Assembly: GCF_003605365.2 (NCBI RefSeq)
Contig: NZ_QYTU02000031.1
Coordinates: 1 to 46,322 of the forward strand
Direction: 5' to 3'
Source: Siminovitchia fortis
Lineage (GTDB): Bacteria; Bacillota; Bacilli; Bacillales; Bacillaceae_C
Length of the DNA: 46,322 nt
Each line of letters begins with the position of its first letter. Within the stretch, counting starts at the first letter, position 1. Made by a program: the position numbers and the translations under genes. Positions 1 to 7,003 of the stretch are shown one piece after another. The notes under the pieces were generated by a model. That model searched no databases. It had not been told where the DNA came from and worked only from the letters and a program-made list of their open reading frames with translations.

Positions 1-103
1 GGCGGTTTTTGCCCGGTTTTTCTTACTAGACAATTTTTCAAAAAAGAACAAATCAGCCTGTTAATGTATAATAGATCTGTATGTAAAAAAGGAGGTCAAA
101 AGA

Positions 104-739
104 ATGCCTGCTGATATGAAATTAATTTCCGAAAAGCTTCCGGATCTTTTTTCGGGAGACTCGGTTGACATAGCGGAAAAAATAGATAAATCTCAAGATT
201 TTATGGAAGGTGTCAGAAACCTTATCGAGCTTTGCGGCGATGACCCGAATCGGGAAGGCCTCGAAGAAACACCATACAGGGTTTTAAAAGCTTTCCTGGA
301 ATATACGGAAGGATATAAGGAAAATCCTGCTGTCCACTTGGAAAAAACCTTCGATGTAAAACATAAAGAATTGGTTTTGGTTAAAAATATCGAATTCTAC
401 TCCATGTGCGAGCATCACTTTGCGCCGTTTTTTGGCGTAGCCCATGTCGGTTATATGCCTGACGCCAAGATTACAGGGTTATCCAAAATCGGCCGGATGG
501 TGGAAGGATATGCGAAACGCTTCCAAGTTCAGGAAAGGCTGACAAACGAGATTGCGGATGCAATCGAGGAAATCTTGGAGCCCCAGGGAGCCATGGTGGT
601 GATTGAAGCGAAACATATGTGCATGTGCGGAAGAGGGATTAAAAAGTCAAACTCATCAACGGCAACAACAGCTGTCAGGGGATTGTTTGAAGAAAGATCG
701 GATGCCCGGATGGAATTTTTATCTCTGATCAATCGGTAA
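104..739 (+). CDS. folE: GTP cyclohydrolase I
   Basis: The enzyme converts GTP to 7,8-dihydroneopterin triphosphate, the first step of folate and pterin synthesis. The 211-residue protein carries the family's zinc site: Cys-Glu-His-His at about residues 102-105 and the MCMCGRG motif near residue 173. The conserved GLSKIGRMVEGYAKRFQVQE segment lies between them. Length is usual for the family, with a slightly extended N-terminus. GGAGGT at 91-96 precedes the ATG by 7 bases, and TATAAT at 67-72 could be a -10 box, though no good -35 is seen. The next gene, a short-chain dehydrogenase, follows on the same strand after 38 bases, so the two probably form an operon. That pairing suggests reduction of a pterin product, which is inference. 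Confidence 0.95.
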   Translation: MPADMKLISEKLPDLFSGDSVDIAEKIDKSQDFMEGVRNLIELCGDDPNREGLEETPYRVLKAFLEYTEGYKENPAVHLEKTFDVKHKELVLVKNIEFYSMCEHHFAPFFGVAHVGYMPDAKITGLSKIGRMVEGYAKRFQVQERLTNEIADAIEEILEPQGAMVVIEAKHMCMCGRGIKKSNSSTATTAVRGLFEERSDARMEFLSLINR

Positions 740-777
740 TCGCCGCAATGCTGTGAAAGGGTGAAGAGGTGAGGGAA

Positions 778-1539
778 ATGAGACATGCAATTATCACGGC
801 AGGCTCAAAAGGGATTGGCCGTAAAGTTACCGAGGAATTCCTTCGGAGGGGCTGCAGTGTGACCGTGAATTATTACAGCGATGAAGACAGGATAAAAGAG
901 CTCATAAAAGAATGGGAGCCTTATAAGGGGCAGTTACAATTTGTCCAGGGGAATGTAACCCAAAAGGAAGATATCGCCAACATTGTTGAGCAGGCGGTGA
1001 GCAGATTCGGCAGAATCGATTATTTGATCAATAATGCCGGGCCGTATATTTTTGAGCGGAAAAAGCTGATGGATTACGAAGACAGCGAATGGTATGAGAT
1101 GATTGACGGGAATTTAAATGCTGTTTACCATTTTTTAAAACTAACCATCCCTGTCATGAGGAAGCAAAAGTTCGGCAGAATCATCACATACGGTTTTCAG
1201 GATGCGGAGCATTCCCCTGGATGGATGTACCGTTCCGCATTCAGTGCAGCCAAAGTGGGGCTCGCGTCACTGACGAGGACGATCGCCTTAGAAGAAGCGG
1301 AATATGGAATTACGGCCAATATGGTCTGTCCGGGAGACATTGTCGGCGAGATGAAAGAAGCGGATATTGAGATGGCCAGGCAAATAAAAGATGAGCAGAC
1401 ACCGATCGGCAGATCCGGTACGGGAGAGGATATTGCACGGCTGATCGGTTTTATATGCGATGACGATTCAGATTTGATTACCGGCAGCATTATTTCCGCT
1501 TCAGGCGGGATCCATGTTGTCAATCGATATAAAAATTAG
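778..1539 (+). CDS. Short-chain dehydrogenase/reductase family protein lacking the catalytic tyrosine
   Basis: A 253-residue Rossmann-fold SDR. The N-terminal cofactor motif TAGSKGIGR and the NNAG motif are intact, and the C-terminal ITGSIISASGG segment is typical of the FabG-like group. The usual YxxxK catalytic motif reads FSAAK, and the Ser normally placed about 13 residues earlier is also absent (the segment reads GRIITYGFQDAE). So the lysine is kept while Tyr and Ser are lost. ATG at 778 follows AGAGGTGAG at good spacing; GTG at 769 is an alternative start. Because it follows folE closely, a pterin reductase-like or pterin-binding role is attractive, but the substrate cannot be read from sequence and the protein may be a non-catalytic SDR. 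Confidence 0.85.
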   Translation: MRHAIITAGSKGIGRKVTEEFLRRGCSVTVNYYSDEDRIKELIKEWEPYKGQLQFVQGNVTQKEDIANIVEQAVSRFGRIDYLINNAGPYIFERKKLMDYEDSEWYEMIDGNLNAVYHFLKLTIPVMRKQKFGRIITYGFQDAEHSPGWMYRSAFSAAKVGLASLTRTIALEEAEYGITANMVCPGDIVGEMKEADIEMARQIKDEQTPIGRSGTGEDIARLIGFICDDDSDLITGSIISASGGIHVVNRYKN

Positions 1540-1592
1540 GTGGGGCTGAGGTCCCGGCCTATTGTTCCTGCGCCCATGCCGGGCGCACAACG

Positions 1593-1625
1593 AAAAACCC
1601 GAATGCTGCAAATGCATTCGGGTTT
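1593..1625 (-). terminator. Intrinsic terminator of the LysM/3D gene
   Basis: A 12-bp perfect stem (1595-1606 with 1614-1625) and a 7-base loop. Read on the minus strand it ends in a T run (A run at 1593-1597 on the plus strand). It lies just past the stop of the minus-strand wall-protein gene and may also stop the converging folE operon. Confidence 0.85.
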
Positions 1626-1632
1626 GGAAGTT

Positions 1633-2232
1633 CTAATAATAGACTTTGATTTTTACAGTTCTTACGCCCCAATTCAGAGCTTTCTTTTTCGTTGGCATAT
1701 GAAGATCGATCTTGTTTTTCTTAATGGCGCCGCCAGTATCTCCTGCAATTGCCATCCCGTATCCTTCAACATAGACTTTGGATCCAAGAGGAATTTGCTT
1801 TGGATCAACAGAAATGACTTTTGCATTGGGATTTTTCTTCAGGTTGATGCCAGTAGCGGTAATGCCGCTGCATCCTTTACATTTCGCTGTATAAGCGGTC
1901 GCTTTTACTTTCATTGTTTTATATGCGGCCTTTTTAGCCGGTGCTTTCTTGGCGGGTGCCTTTTTAGCCGGTGCCTTCTTGGCCGGTGCCTTTTTTGCTG
2001 TGGACTTTGCCGCAGGTTTAGTAATCTTTAAAACTTGGTTTATCCTGATTGTATCGCTTTTCAGGCCGTTCCAGCTTTTGATCTGATTGACGGATACCTT
2101 ATGTTTAGTAGCAATTTTCCATAATGTATCGCCTTTTTGAACTTTATATGTAGTGCCGGCGGCTGAGGAAGCTCCTGTAAAACCAAATACTAGAAATAAA
2201 GCTGTTAAGGCTGATATGACAATTTTCTTCAA
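1633..2232 (-). CDS. Secreted LysM and 3D-domain cell-wall protein (YocH-like)
   Basis: A 199-residue exported protein: signal peptide with cleavage near ASSAAG (about residue 25), one LysM peptidoglycan-binding domain (YKVQKGDTLWKIATKHKVS, about 29-72), a lysine/alanine/proline linker of five KKAPA-type repeats (about 80-102), and a C-terminal 3D domain named for three conserved Asp residues, visible as VDPKQIPLG, GDTGG and IDLHMP. This is the layout of Bacillus YocH, a wall-associated muralytic protein of the MltA-like fold. The start is TTG at 2232, with AGGGGT about 8 bases upstream. An extended -10 box lies 33 bases upstream of the start. The linker is encoded by a DNA tandem repeat and may vary in copy number between strains. 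Confidence 0.9.
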   Translation of the reverse strand: MKKIVISALTALFLVFGFTGASSAAGTTYKVQKGDTLWKIATKHKVSVNQIKSWNGLKSDTIRINQVLKITKPAAKSTAKKAPAKKAPAKKAPAKKAPAKKAAYKTMKVKATAYTAKCKGCSGITATGINLKKNPNAKVISVDPKQIPLGSKVYVEGYGMAIAGDTGGAIKKNKIDLHMPTKKKALNWGVRTVKIKVYY

Positions 2233-2264
2233 AATAACGTACCCCTTTTGTTCTTGGTAGGCTC

Positions 2265-2273
2265 AGTATAACA
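2265..2273 (-). promoter_or_regulatory. Extended -10 promoter for the LysM/3D gene
   Basis: On the minus strand the sequence is TGTTATACT, a TGnTATACT extended -10 element, 33 bases upstream of the TTG start. No clear -35 hexamer is present, as expected for extended -10 promoters. Confidence 0.55.
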
Positions 2274-2414
2274 AGCGAATGTAACAAGAATGTTTCAAAG
2301 GGATAGTATTTGTGTTACAAATGGTGAATAATGGTTTATTTTCATAAATCTTGGAACGAATAATAACTCAAATACGACATAATCTATTAAAATTTGCCTG
2401 GAACGGAGGTAAGG

Positions 2415-2483
2415 ATGGGATTTGAAGGAAAGCCAGTAAAGATTGTCCAAACAGAAATGGACTGCGAACGATTAGCCATTTAA
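2415..2483 (+). CDS. Possible 22-residue micro-ORF
   Basis: A short frame MGFEGKPVKIVQTEMDCERL plus AI, preceded by a very good ribosome site (CGGAGGT 7 bases before ATG). I do not recognise it. It lies in an otherwise gene-free stretch between the wall-protein promoter and the riboswitch promoter. It could be a real micro-gene or the 5' remnant of a lost gene; no promoter is evident directly upstream. Confidence 0.2.
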   Translation: MGFEGKPVKIVQTEMDCERLAI

Positions 2484-2574
2484 GAATCCCAATGGTTAAA
2501 GCCTGCTTGCCCGTTTACGGTGGAAGTCTCAATTAACAATTTCTCCGCAATACTTGTGAATCAGGAAAAACTTA

Positions 2575-2604
2575 TTGACCATCCTTTATATTGATTGATA
2601 AAAT
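2575..2604 (+). promoter_or_regulatory. Sigma-A promoter of the glycine-riboswitch operon
   Basis: TTGACC (2575-2580) and TAAAAT (2599-2604) separated by 18 bases. Transcription would start near 2611, about 50 bases upstream of the riboswitch aptamer. Confidence 0.6.
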
Positions 2605-2661
2605 AACTTAGCATCTAAAAATAAGCGATGAGGGTTATGGGTAACACTATAACAAGAGCAG

Positions 2662-2795
2662 CTTCTGGAGAGACCGCAATGCGCGGCGCCGAAGGATTCA
2701 CAATCTCAGGCAAAAGGACAGAAGAGTAACTTACGAACATTTTTGTATGTTATTCTACTATCTTTGAGATTGGAGCAAATCCAATCTTTTTTTGT
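2662..2795 (+). promoter_or_regulatory. Singlet glycine riboswitch with intrinsic terminator
   Basis: The aptamer core matches the glycine (gcvT) riboswitch closely: GGAGAGACC, GGCGCCGAAGG and TCTCAGGCAAAAGGACAGA occur in the right order. P1 is formed by CTTCTG (2662-2667) and CAGAAG (2719-2724), and P2 by GAGA with TCTC. Only one aptamer is present, not the common tandem pair. Directly after P1 an extra helix can form between AGAGTAAC (2723-2730) and GTTATTCT (2749-2756), resembling the 'ghost' helix of singlet glycine riboswitches. The expression platform is a terminator, stem 2767-2774/2780-2787 with a T run from 2787. Whether glycine turns expression on or off cannot be decided by eye. 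The target is the UPF0237-UPF0210 gene pair. Confidence 0.88.
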
Positions 2796-2825
2796 TTTTA
2801 AAAATACATTTGGGGTGACTTGCGA

Positions 2826-3101
2826 ATGGAGAAGAGACGTGCAGTAGTAAGTGTTGTGGGAAAAGATCAGGTCGGCATTATTGCAAGTGTGACAAATATA
2901 CTCGCCGATAATCAGGTGAATGTCCTTGATATAAGCCAGACGATTTTGCAGGACTTTTTTACAATGATGATGGTGGTCGATGTATCTGAAATTGAAAACC
3001 TGGATTCTCTGCAGAAACAATTTGACGAACTTGGAGACAAGATCGGACAGAAGATCAATATTCAACGGGAAGAAATATTTCAATCCATGCACCGGATATA
3101 A
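2826..3101 (+). CDS. ACT-domain protein, UPF0237 family
   Basis: A 91-residue single ACT domain (RAVVSVVGKDQVGIIASVTN then LADNQVNVLDISQTI), the small-molecule-binding fold that usually senses amino acids. Length and sequence fit the UPF0237 family, commonly encoded next to UPF0210 genes, as here. Start chosen at ATG 2826 because GGGGTG (2812-2817) is 8 bases upstream; the in-frame TTG at 2820 is too close to it. Only 15 bases separate it from the next gene, so the two are cotranscribed. Both lie behind a glycine riboswitch, suggesting the ligand or substrate is glycine-related, which is inference. Confidence 0.9.
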   Translation: MEKRRAVVSVVGKDQVGIIASVTNILADNQVNVLDISQTILQDFFTMMMVVDVSEIENLDSLQKQFDELGDKIGQKINIQREEIFQSMHRI

Positions 3102-3116
3102 GAAGGGGTTTTGACC

Positions 3117-4478
3117 ATGAATATAGCTTTGACTGAAATGATGGAAACAATCAGAATGGTCCAGATGGAAAACCTGGACATACGTACGGTTACAATGGGA
3201 ATCAGCCTGTCGGATTGTGCAGATTCTGATTTTGAAAAAATGAACAAGCGCGTATACGAGAAAATCACGGGTTATGCCGGCCGCTTGAAAAGCGTTGCTG
3301 AAGAAGTGGAAAAAGAATACGGGATTCCGATTGTCAACAAGCGTATTTCCGTAACGCCCATTGCGGAAATTTTAGGCAATGCCACAAAAGAGCAGGCGGT
3401 TGAACTGGCCAAAACGCTTGATAGAGCAGCTAAGACGCTTGGCATAGATTTTATCGGAGGGTATTCGGCTCTTGTACATAAGGGGATCACGAAAGGAGAT
3501 CAAACGCTGCTTGATGCGCTTCCGGAGGCGCTGAGCGTGACAGAGCGGGTCTGCTCTTCAATTTCAGTGGCAACGACGAGGACGGGCATCAATATGGATG
3601 CCGTGGGCCTGATGGGAAAAATCATCAAAGAGGCTGCGGAAAGGACGAAAGACCAAAACGGACTTGCCTGCGCGAAGCTTGTTGTTTTCAGCAACCCTGT
3701 TGAAGACAATCCTTTCATGGCGGGCGCTTTCCATGGAACAGGCGAAGGCGAGGCTGTCCTTAATGTCGGGGTCAGCGGGCCCGGCGTTGTTCTGAATGCT
3801 TTGAGGCGCCATCCTGATGCCGATCTTGGACAGGTGGCGGATGTCATCAAGAAAACCGTCTTTAAAATTACACGTGCCGGCGAATTGATCGGACGGGTCG
3901 TGGCGGACCGCCTGGATGTGCCTTTCGGAATTATGGATTTATCGCTTGCACCGACAAATGCACTCAATGACAGCGTGGCGGAAATTCTAGAGGAAATCGG
4001 TCTGGAGCGGGTTGGAACCCACGGAACGATTGCTGCGCTTGCCTTGATGAATGATGCGGTCAAAAAAGGAGGCGCCATGGCGAGCTCCTACGTCGGCGGA
4101 TTGAGCGGGGCGTTCATCCCAGTCAGTGAGGATGAAGGGATGATCCGCGGAATCATGGATGAGGCGCTGACCTTATCCAAGCTTGAAGCCATGACGTGCG
4201 TTTGCTCTGTCGGCTTGGATATGATTGCACTCGCCGGCGATGCATCTCCGGAGACATTGGCCGCCATCATAGCGGACGAGGCGGCCATTGGCATGATCAA
4301 CAAAAAGACAACAGCCGTCCGTGTCATCCCTGTTCCGGGAAAAAAAGAAGGGGACATGGTCGAATTTGGCGGACTGCTTGGGCGGGCGCCCGTATTGGGA
4401 GTCAACGCCTTCAGCTCGGAAAAATTCATCCGCCGCGGCGGGCGCATCCCTGCGCCGCTGCAGTCATTGATCAATTAG
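3117..4478 (+). CDS. UPF0210 (DUF711) family protein
   Basis: A 453-residue protein of the UPF0210/DUF711 family, conserved in bacteria and archaea without, to my knowledge, an established reaction. Visible features are an N-terminal segment with [18 protein letters not shown], a central glycine-rich stretch ([20 protein letters not shown]) and a C-terminal part ending in [13 protein letters not shown]. Length is normal for the family. Start at ATG 3117 after AAGGGG at 3102-3107. It is coupled to the UPF0237 ACT gene and under the glycine riboswitch, followed by a strong terminator. The context points to glycine or one-carbon metabolism, but no function is assigned here. Confidence 0.9.
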   Translation: MNIALTEMMETIRMVQMENLDIRTVTMGISLSDCADSDFEKMNKRVYEKITGYAGRLKSVAEEVEKEYGIPIVNKRISVTPIAEILGNATKEQAVELAKTLDRAAKTLGIDFIGGYSALVHKGITKGDQTLLDALPEALSVTERVCSSISVATTRTGINMDAVGLMGKIIKEAAERTKDQNGLACAKLVVFSNPVEDNPFMAGAFHGTGEGEAVLNVGVSGPGVVLNALRRHPDADLGQVADVIKKTVFKITRAGELIGRVVADRLDVPFGIMDLSLAPTNALNDSVAEILEEIGLERVGTHGTIAALALMNDAVKKGGAMASSYVGGLSGAFIPVSEDEGMIRGIMDEALTLSKLEAMTCVCSVGLDMIALAGDASPETLAAIIADEAAIGMINKKTTAVRVIPVPGKKEGDMVEFGGLLGRAPVLGVNAFSSEKFIRRGGRIPAPLQSLIN

Positions 4479-4492
4479 GATGAACCTCCCCT

Positions 4493-4530
4493 CCTTAGCC
4501 GATTAAAGATCGAATCGGCTAAGGGGTTTT
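4493..4530 (+). terminator. Intrinsic terminator of the UPF0237-UPF0210 operon
   Basis: A 12-bp perfect stem, CCTTAGCCGATT (4493-4504) with AATCGGCTAAGG (4513-4524), an 8-base loop and a GGTTTT tail. Confidence 0.9.
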
Positions 4531-4687
4531 CGCCGGCGGTTCTGAGAAAACGGCCGTTGCCGGAGGGCAGAAAAAAGGATGCACGATACCCAGATAATGG
4601 ATTACCAATTATAGTGTTCTTTTGGCCCGCTAGGAAATAAGTGTTCCTATAACAAAACCCTTTGGGTTCCCCAAACTAAAATTCCTC

Positions 4688-4736
4688 CCCCACTTACCGG
4701 CTATCGCCGCTTAAAGTGGGGACTTCTTTTAGAAGT
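4688..4736. repeat. Two adjacent hairpins, possibly the end of an IS200/IS605-type element
   Basis: CCCCACTT (4688-4695) pairs with AAGTGGGG (4714-4721) around an inner CGGC/GCCG stem; a second hairpin ACTTCT/AGAAGT follows at 4722-4736. Subterminal hairpins of this kind mark the ends of IS200/IS605-type elements, and the sequence recalls such ends in Bacillus genomes. No transposase gene is nearby. The rest of the 4531-4776 gap shows nothing recognisable except the psiE ribosome site. Confidence 0.35.
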
Positions 4737-4776
4737 TCGTTTAAAATAAAAATAGACACAGTCAAAGGAGGCGTAT

Positions 4777-5217
4777 ATGATAAAACTGAAAAAAGATATG
4801 TCGCTGGTGCAAATCGTTCCAAGAGTGCTGCAGACGGTTCTCAATCTTTCCCTTGTTTTCCTTGGCATCATTTTATCGGTTCTGCTTGTTCAGGAATTAG
4901 TTGTATTCAGCAAGATCCTTATCCAAACCAAGAACAGTGATTACAAGCTGTTTTTGGCGAACATCCTTCTCTTCTTTTTATACTTTGAATTTATCACTAT
5001 GATCGTTAAATACTTTAAGGAAGATTACCATTTCCCACTGAGGTATTTTCTTTATATCGGCATTACAGCCATGATCAGATTAATCATCGTCGACCACGAT
5101 CATCCCATTAACACGCTGTTTTATTCGCTTGTCATCCTTATCTTGATCATTGGATATTTCATTATGAATGTCACGCCGCGTGAAAGACCCGACAGCAAAT
5201 GGTTTGTTAAAAAATAA
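4777..5217 (+). CDS. psiE: PsiE-family membrane protein
   Basis: A 146-residue membrane protein with four hydrophobic segments (about residues 20-45, 57-78, 84-105 and 112-132) and the PsiE-family pattern EFITMIVKYFKEDYHFPLRY then RLIIVDHDHP. PsiE is known as a phosphate-starvation-inducible protein in enterobacteria; its molecular role is unclear. AAAGGAGG at 4764-4771 fixes the ATG start. No Pho-box array was recognised upstream. It stands alone between two possible mobile-element remnants. Confidence 0.85.
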   Translation: MIKLKKDMSLVQIVPRVLQTVLNLSLVFLGIILSVLLVQELVVFSKILIQTKNSDYKLFLANILLFFLYFEFITMIVKYFKEDYHFPLRYFLYIGITAMIRLIIVDHDHPINTLFYSLVILILIIGYFIMNVTPRERPDSKWFVKK

Positions 5218-5279
5218 TTTCAAAGGACATGATTGTCATCCATAAAAAAATTCGGGTAATTGATTAGGGCTGGACCTAA

Positions 5280-5640
5280 TGAATTAACCCGTGATTTTCT
5301 CTGTTCTCATCTGTTCTTTCACTGAAACCTCTCGCCATTGAAATGGGGAGGTTCCCGGCTCCCCAAGGGTCACGGTTCCATTGCGACAAATAGCAATGGC
5401 GCGTGTGTACTTTGTGCTTTTCCCTTTCCGGATGAGGTTCTGGCTGCGGACTGGAGCTTTTCCACACGACGTTCGCGCACAAATCGTTCTGTCGAGAGAG
5501 GTGACTCGCTCGAGGCTTCCCTTGCGGTCGGCTCTCACAACTTAACGTACGCATCCGGTGTTTGACCTATAACACCAATAGGCATTTGCACCCACTGTCT
5601 TGCGACAGGAGATATGCCTATCTTTCGTGGGTTTCATCAC
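5280..5640. other. Structured, GC-richer non-coding segment with a pseudoknot, possible mobile-element RNA remnant
   Basis: About 360 bases richer in G+C than their AT-rich borders, with many nested inverted repeats. A pseudoknot can form: TAGGCAT (5579-5585) with ATGCCTA (5614-5620), crossing ACCCAC (5590-5595) with GTGGGT (5627-5632), around a small CTGTC/GACAG hairpin. At the other end, CCATTGC/GCAATGG and GGGGAG/CTCCCC hairpins lie near 5325-5400. Translations in both directions look like noise. The organisation (a long structured RNA with a pseudoknot, next to IS-like hairpins) recalls guide RNAs of TnpB/IscB elements, but no nuclease gene remains. The 5641-5743 stretch beyond it is AT-rich with no recognised feature. 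Confidence 0.35.
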
Positions 5641-5743
5641 GACAAAGGTTACATCTTTCGAACTCATGTTCTGTATTAATAATATAATATTTAAAAAATA
5701 AATGCAAGGGCCGATTTCTTTTTTTAATCTATGCTACTGGCAT

Positions 5744-5869
5744 TCATCCCGGCATTGAAATACCGGGCCTTCTGCCAGTCGTTCGTAAAAACTCCCTGAC
5801 TTCTTCCAATGTCAATCCCATATGCTTAGCCAGCATGATCAGCTCCACCCACTCTTGATCCAATGCCAC
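5744..5869 (-). CDS. SinI-like anti-repressor peptide
   Basis: A 41-residue peptide, ALDQEWVELIMLAKHMGLTL then EEVREFLRTTG, which matches the SinI dimerisation domain (B. subtilis SinI has LDQEWVELMVEAKEANISPE in the same place). SinI-type peptides bind SinR-family repressors and relieve repression of biofilm matrix genes. The start is uncertain: GTG at 5869 is the first normal start codon, but the strong AAGGAGGGG (5885-5893) is 15 bases away from it and 6 bases from an in-frame ATT at 5878, which would give 45 residues. No SinR-like gene is present in the window. The 5870-6087 stretch beyond holds its ribosome site and AT-rich sequence only. Confidence 0.75.
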   Translation of the reverse strand: MALDQEWVELIMLAKHMGLTLEEVREFLRTTGRRPGISMPG

Positions 5870-6087
5870 TTTAAAAATAAGGGACCCCTCCTTATGTATC
5901 TGCAGCTCTTGGATTCATTTTATAGTACAAAGGTTAAAAGCAGGTTAAAAAACTGAAATATTGGGAAAATTTATTTGTTTTTTGTTAAGGAAAGACTGCT
6001 TTTGTGCTGAAATGGGAGCTAATTAGTCTTTATGGAAAGAAAACGGTGCTTATTATTGGGAAAATTCAGGGTGAAATACTCAGTTTA

Positions 6088-6771
6088 TTAATTTTTCATG
6101 GAAAGTTTATAACCGAATCCTCTCTCTGTCTGTATGTATTTCGGCTTTTTAGGGTTATCTTCAATCTTTTTTCTCAATGTGCTTAAATTGACCTGGACAG
6201 TCTTCAGGTCCGCATTTGAGTCCATTCCCCATATACGATCATATAGCTGTTCTGCGCTAAATACTTGGTTTGGGTTTTGGGCCAGGTAGAAGAGAAGCAT
6301 TTTTTCTTTGGTAAAAAGGTCGACTTTCTCGTTGTTTTTGTGAACCGTCTTATTGATAAGGTTGATTGTCAAGTTTCCCAGCTTCAAAATATCAGAAGTT
6401 GCCAATCCGGTTCTTCTGATGTTTGCTTTGATTCTGGCAATCAATTCAACGGGGTCAAATGGTTTGATGATAAAGTCATCGCAGCCGATCTCAAAACCTT
6501 CGAGTACAGTCCTTTTCGACTTTTCACCGCTGATGAAGATGAGGACTCCGTCTGACTTCTCCCTGAATTTCCGGGCAACATCAAAACCGTTTTGATCTGG
6601 AAGGTGAATGTCAAGCAAGAGAATATCGGGTGCCGTTTTATCAATTAAACGCATTCCCTCGGAAGCGCTGGAGGATGAAATGACGGTAAACCCTTCCTTC
6701 TCCAGATAAAGGCGGAGAATGTCTATGAGTGGCTGCTCATCTTCAACAATTAATATTTTAATTGTATTCAT
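6088..6771 (-). CDS. OmpR/PhoB-family response regulator
   Basis: A 227-residue two-domain regulator. The receiver domain (about 1-120) has the acidic pair in VEDEQ, the phospho-acceptor in DILLLDIHLPDQNG, the conserved Ser in LIFISGEKS, and Lys in IIKPFDP. A winged-helix DNA-binding domain (about 130-225) ends in the typical TVQVNLSTLRKKIEDNP and ERGFGYKL. Start at ATG 6771 follows AAGGGGGA. The gene is transcribed away from the 7TM-DISM histidine kinase beginning at 7004, so the two very likely form a divergent two-component system sharing the 232-base intergenic region. Target genes cannot be inferred. Confidence 0.93.
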   Translation of the reverse strand: MNTIKILIVEDEQPLIDILRLYLEKEGFTVISSSSASEGMRLIDKTAPDILLLDIHLPDQNGFDVARKFREKSDGVLIFISGEKSKRTVLEGFEIGCDDFIIKPFDPVELIARIKANIRRTGLATSDILKLGNLTINLINKTVHKNNEKVDLFTKEKMLLFYLAQNPNQVFSAEQLYDRIWGMDSNADLKTVQVNLSTLRKKIEDNPKKPKYIQTERGFGYKLSMKN

Positions 6772-7003
6772 GCCAATCCCCCTTCTTATCTTCAGTCACG
6801 AGAGAACCTCTCTTTTGGGAAAAGGATGCAGATCCACCACCTTCATATAGCGAAAGCATAAATAATCAGACTAGTATTTAAGTATTATATCAATTTAGCC
6901 GCTTTTATTCATAACTTTACAAATATTGTCGAACGATTTCTGGAAAAATTGAAAGCTATTCAGGTAAAATTAGGACTAAAGTTCGGGTATGGCAAGGGTG
7001 TCC

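Noticed and set aside
1540-2031. Open frame of 163 codons on the plus strand opposite the LysM/3D gene
   Set aside because: It is the shadow of the repetitive KKAPA-encoding sequence; no ribosome site, and the minus-strand protein is convincing.
2233-2400. WalR box or c-di-AMP riboswitch upstream of the LysM/3D gene
   Set aside because: TGTTAC and TGTTAT are separated by 7 bases, not 5, and the conserved ydaO-type riboswitch sequences are not visible.
3500-4078. 192-codon minus-strand frame inside the UPF0210 gene
   Set aside because: Antisense to a strongly conserved gene, composition typical of a shadow frame, no ribosome site.
5276-5554. Minus-strand frames of 84-92 codons as the C-terminus of a transposase
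   Set aside because: The translations show no recognised domain and the DNA is better explained by nested inverted repeats, so it is kept as a structured non-coding segment.
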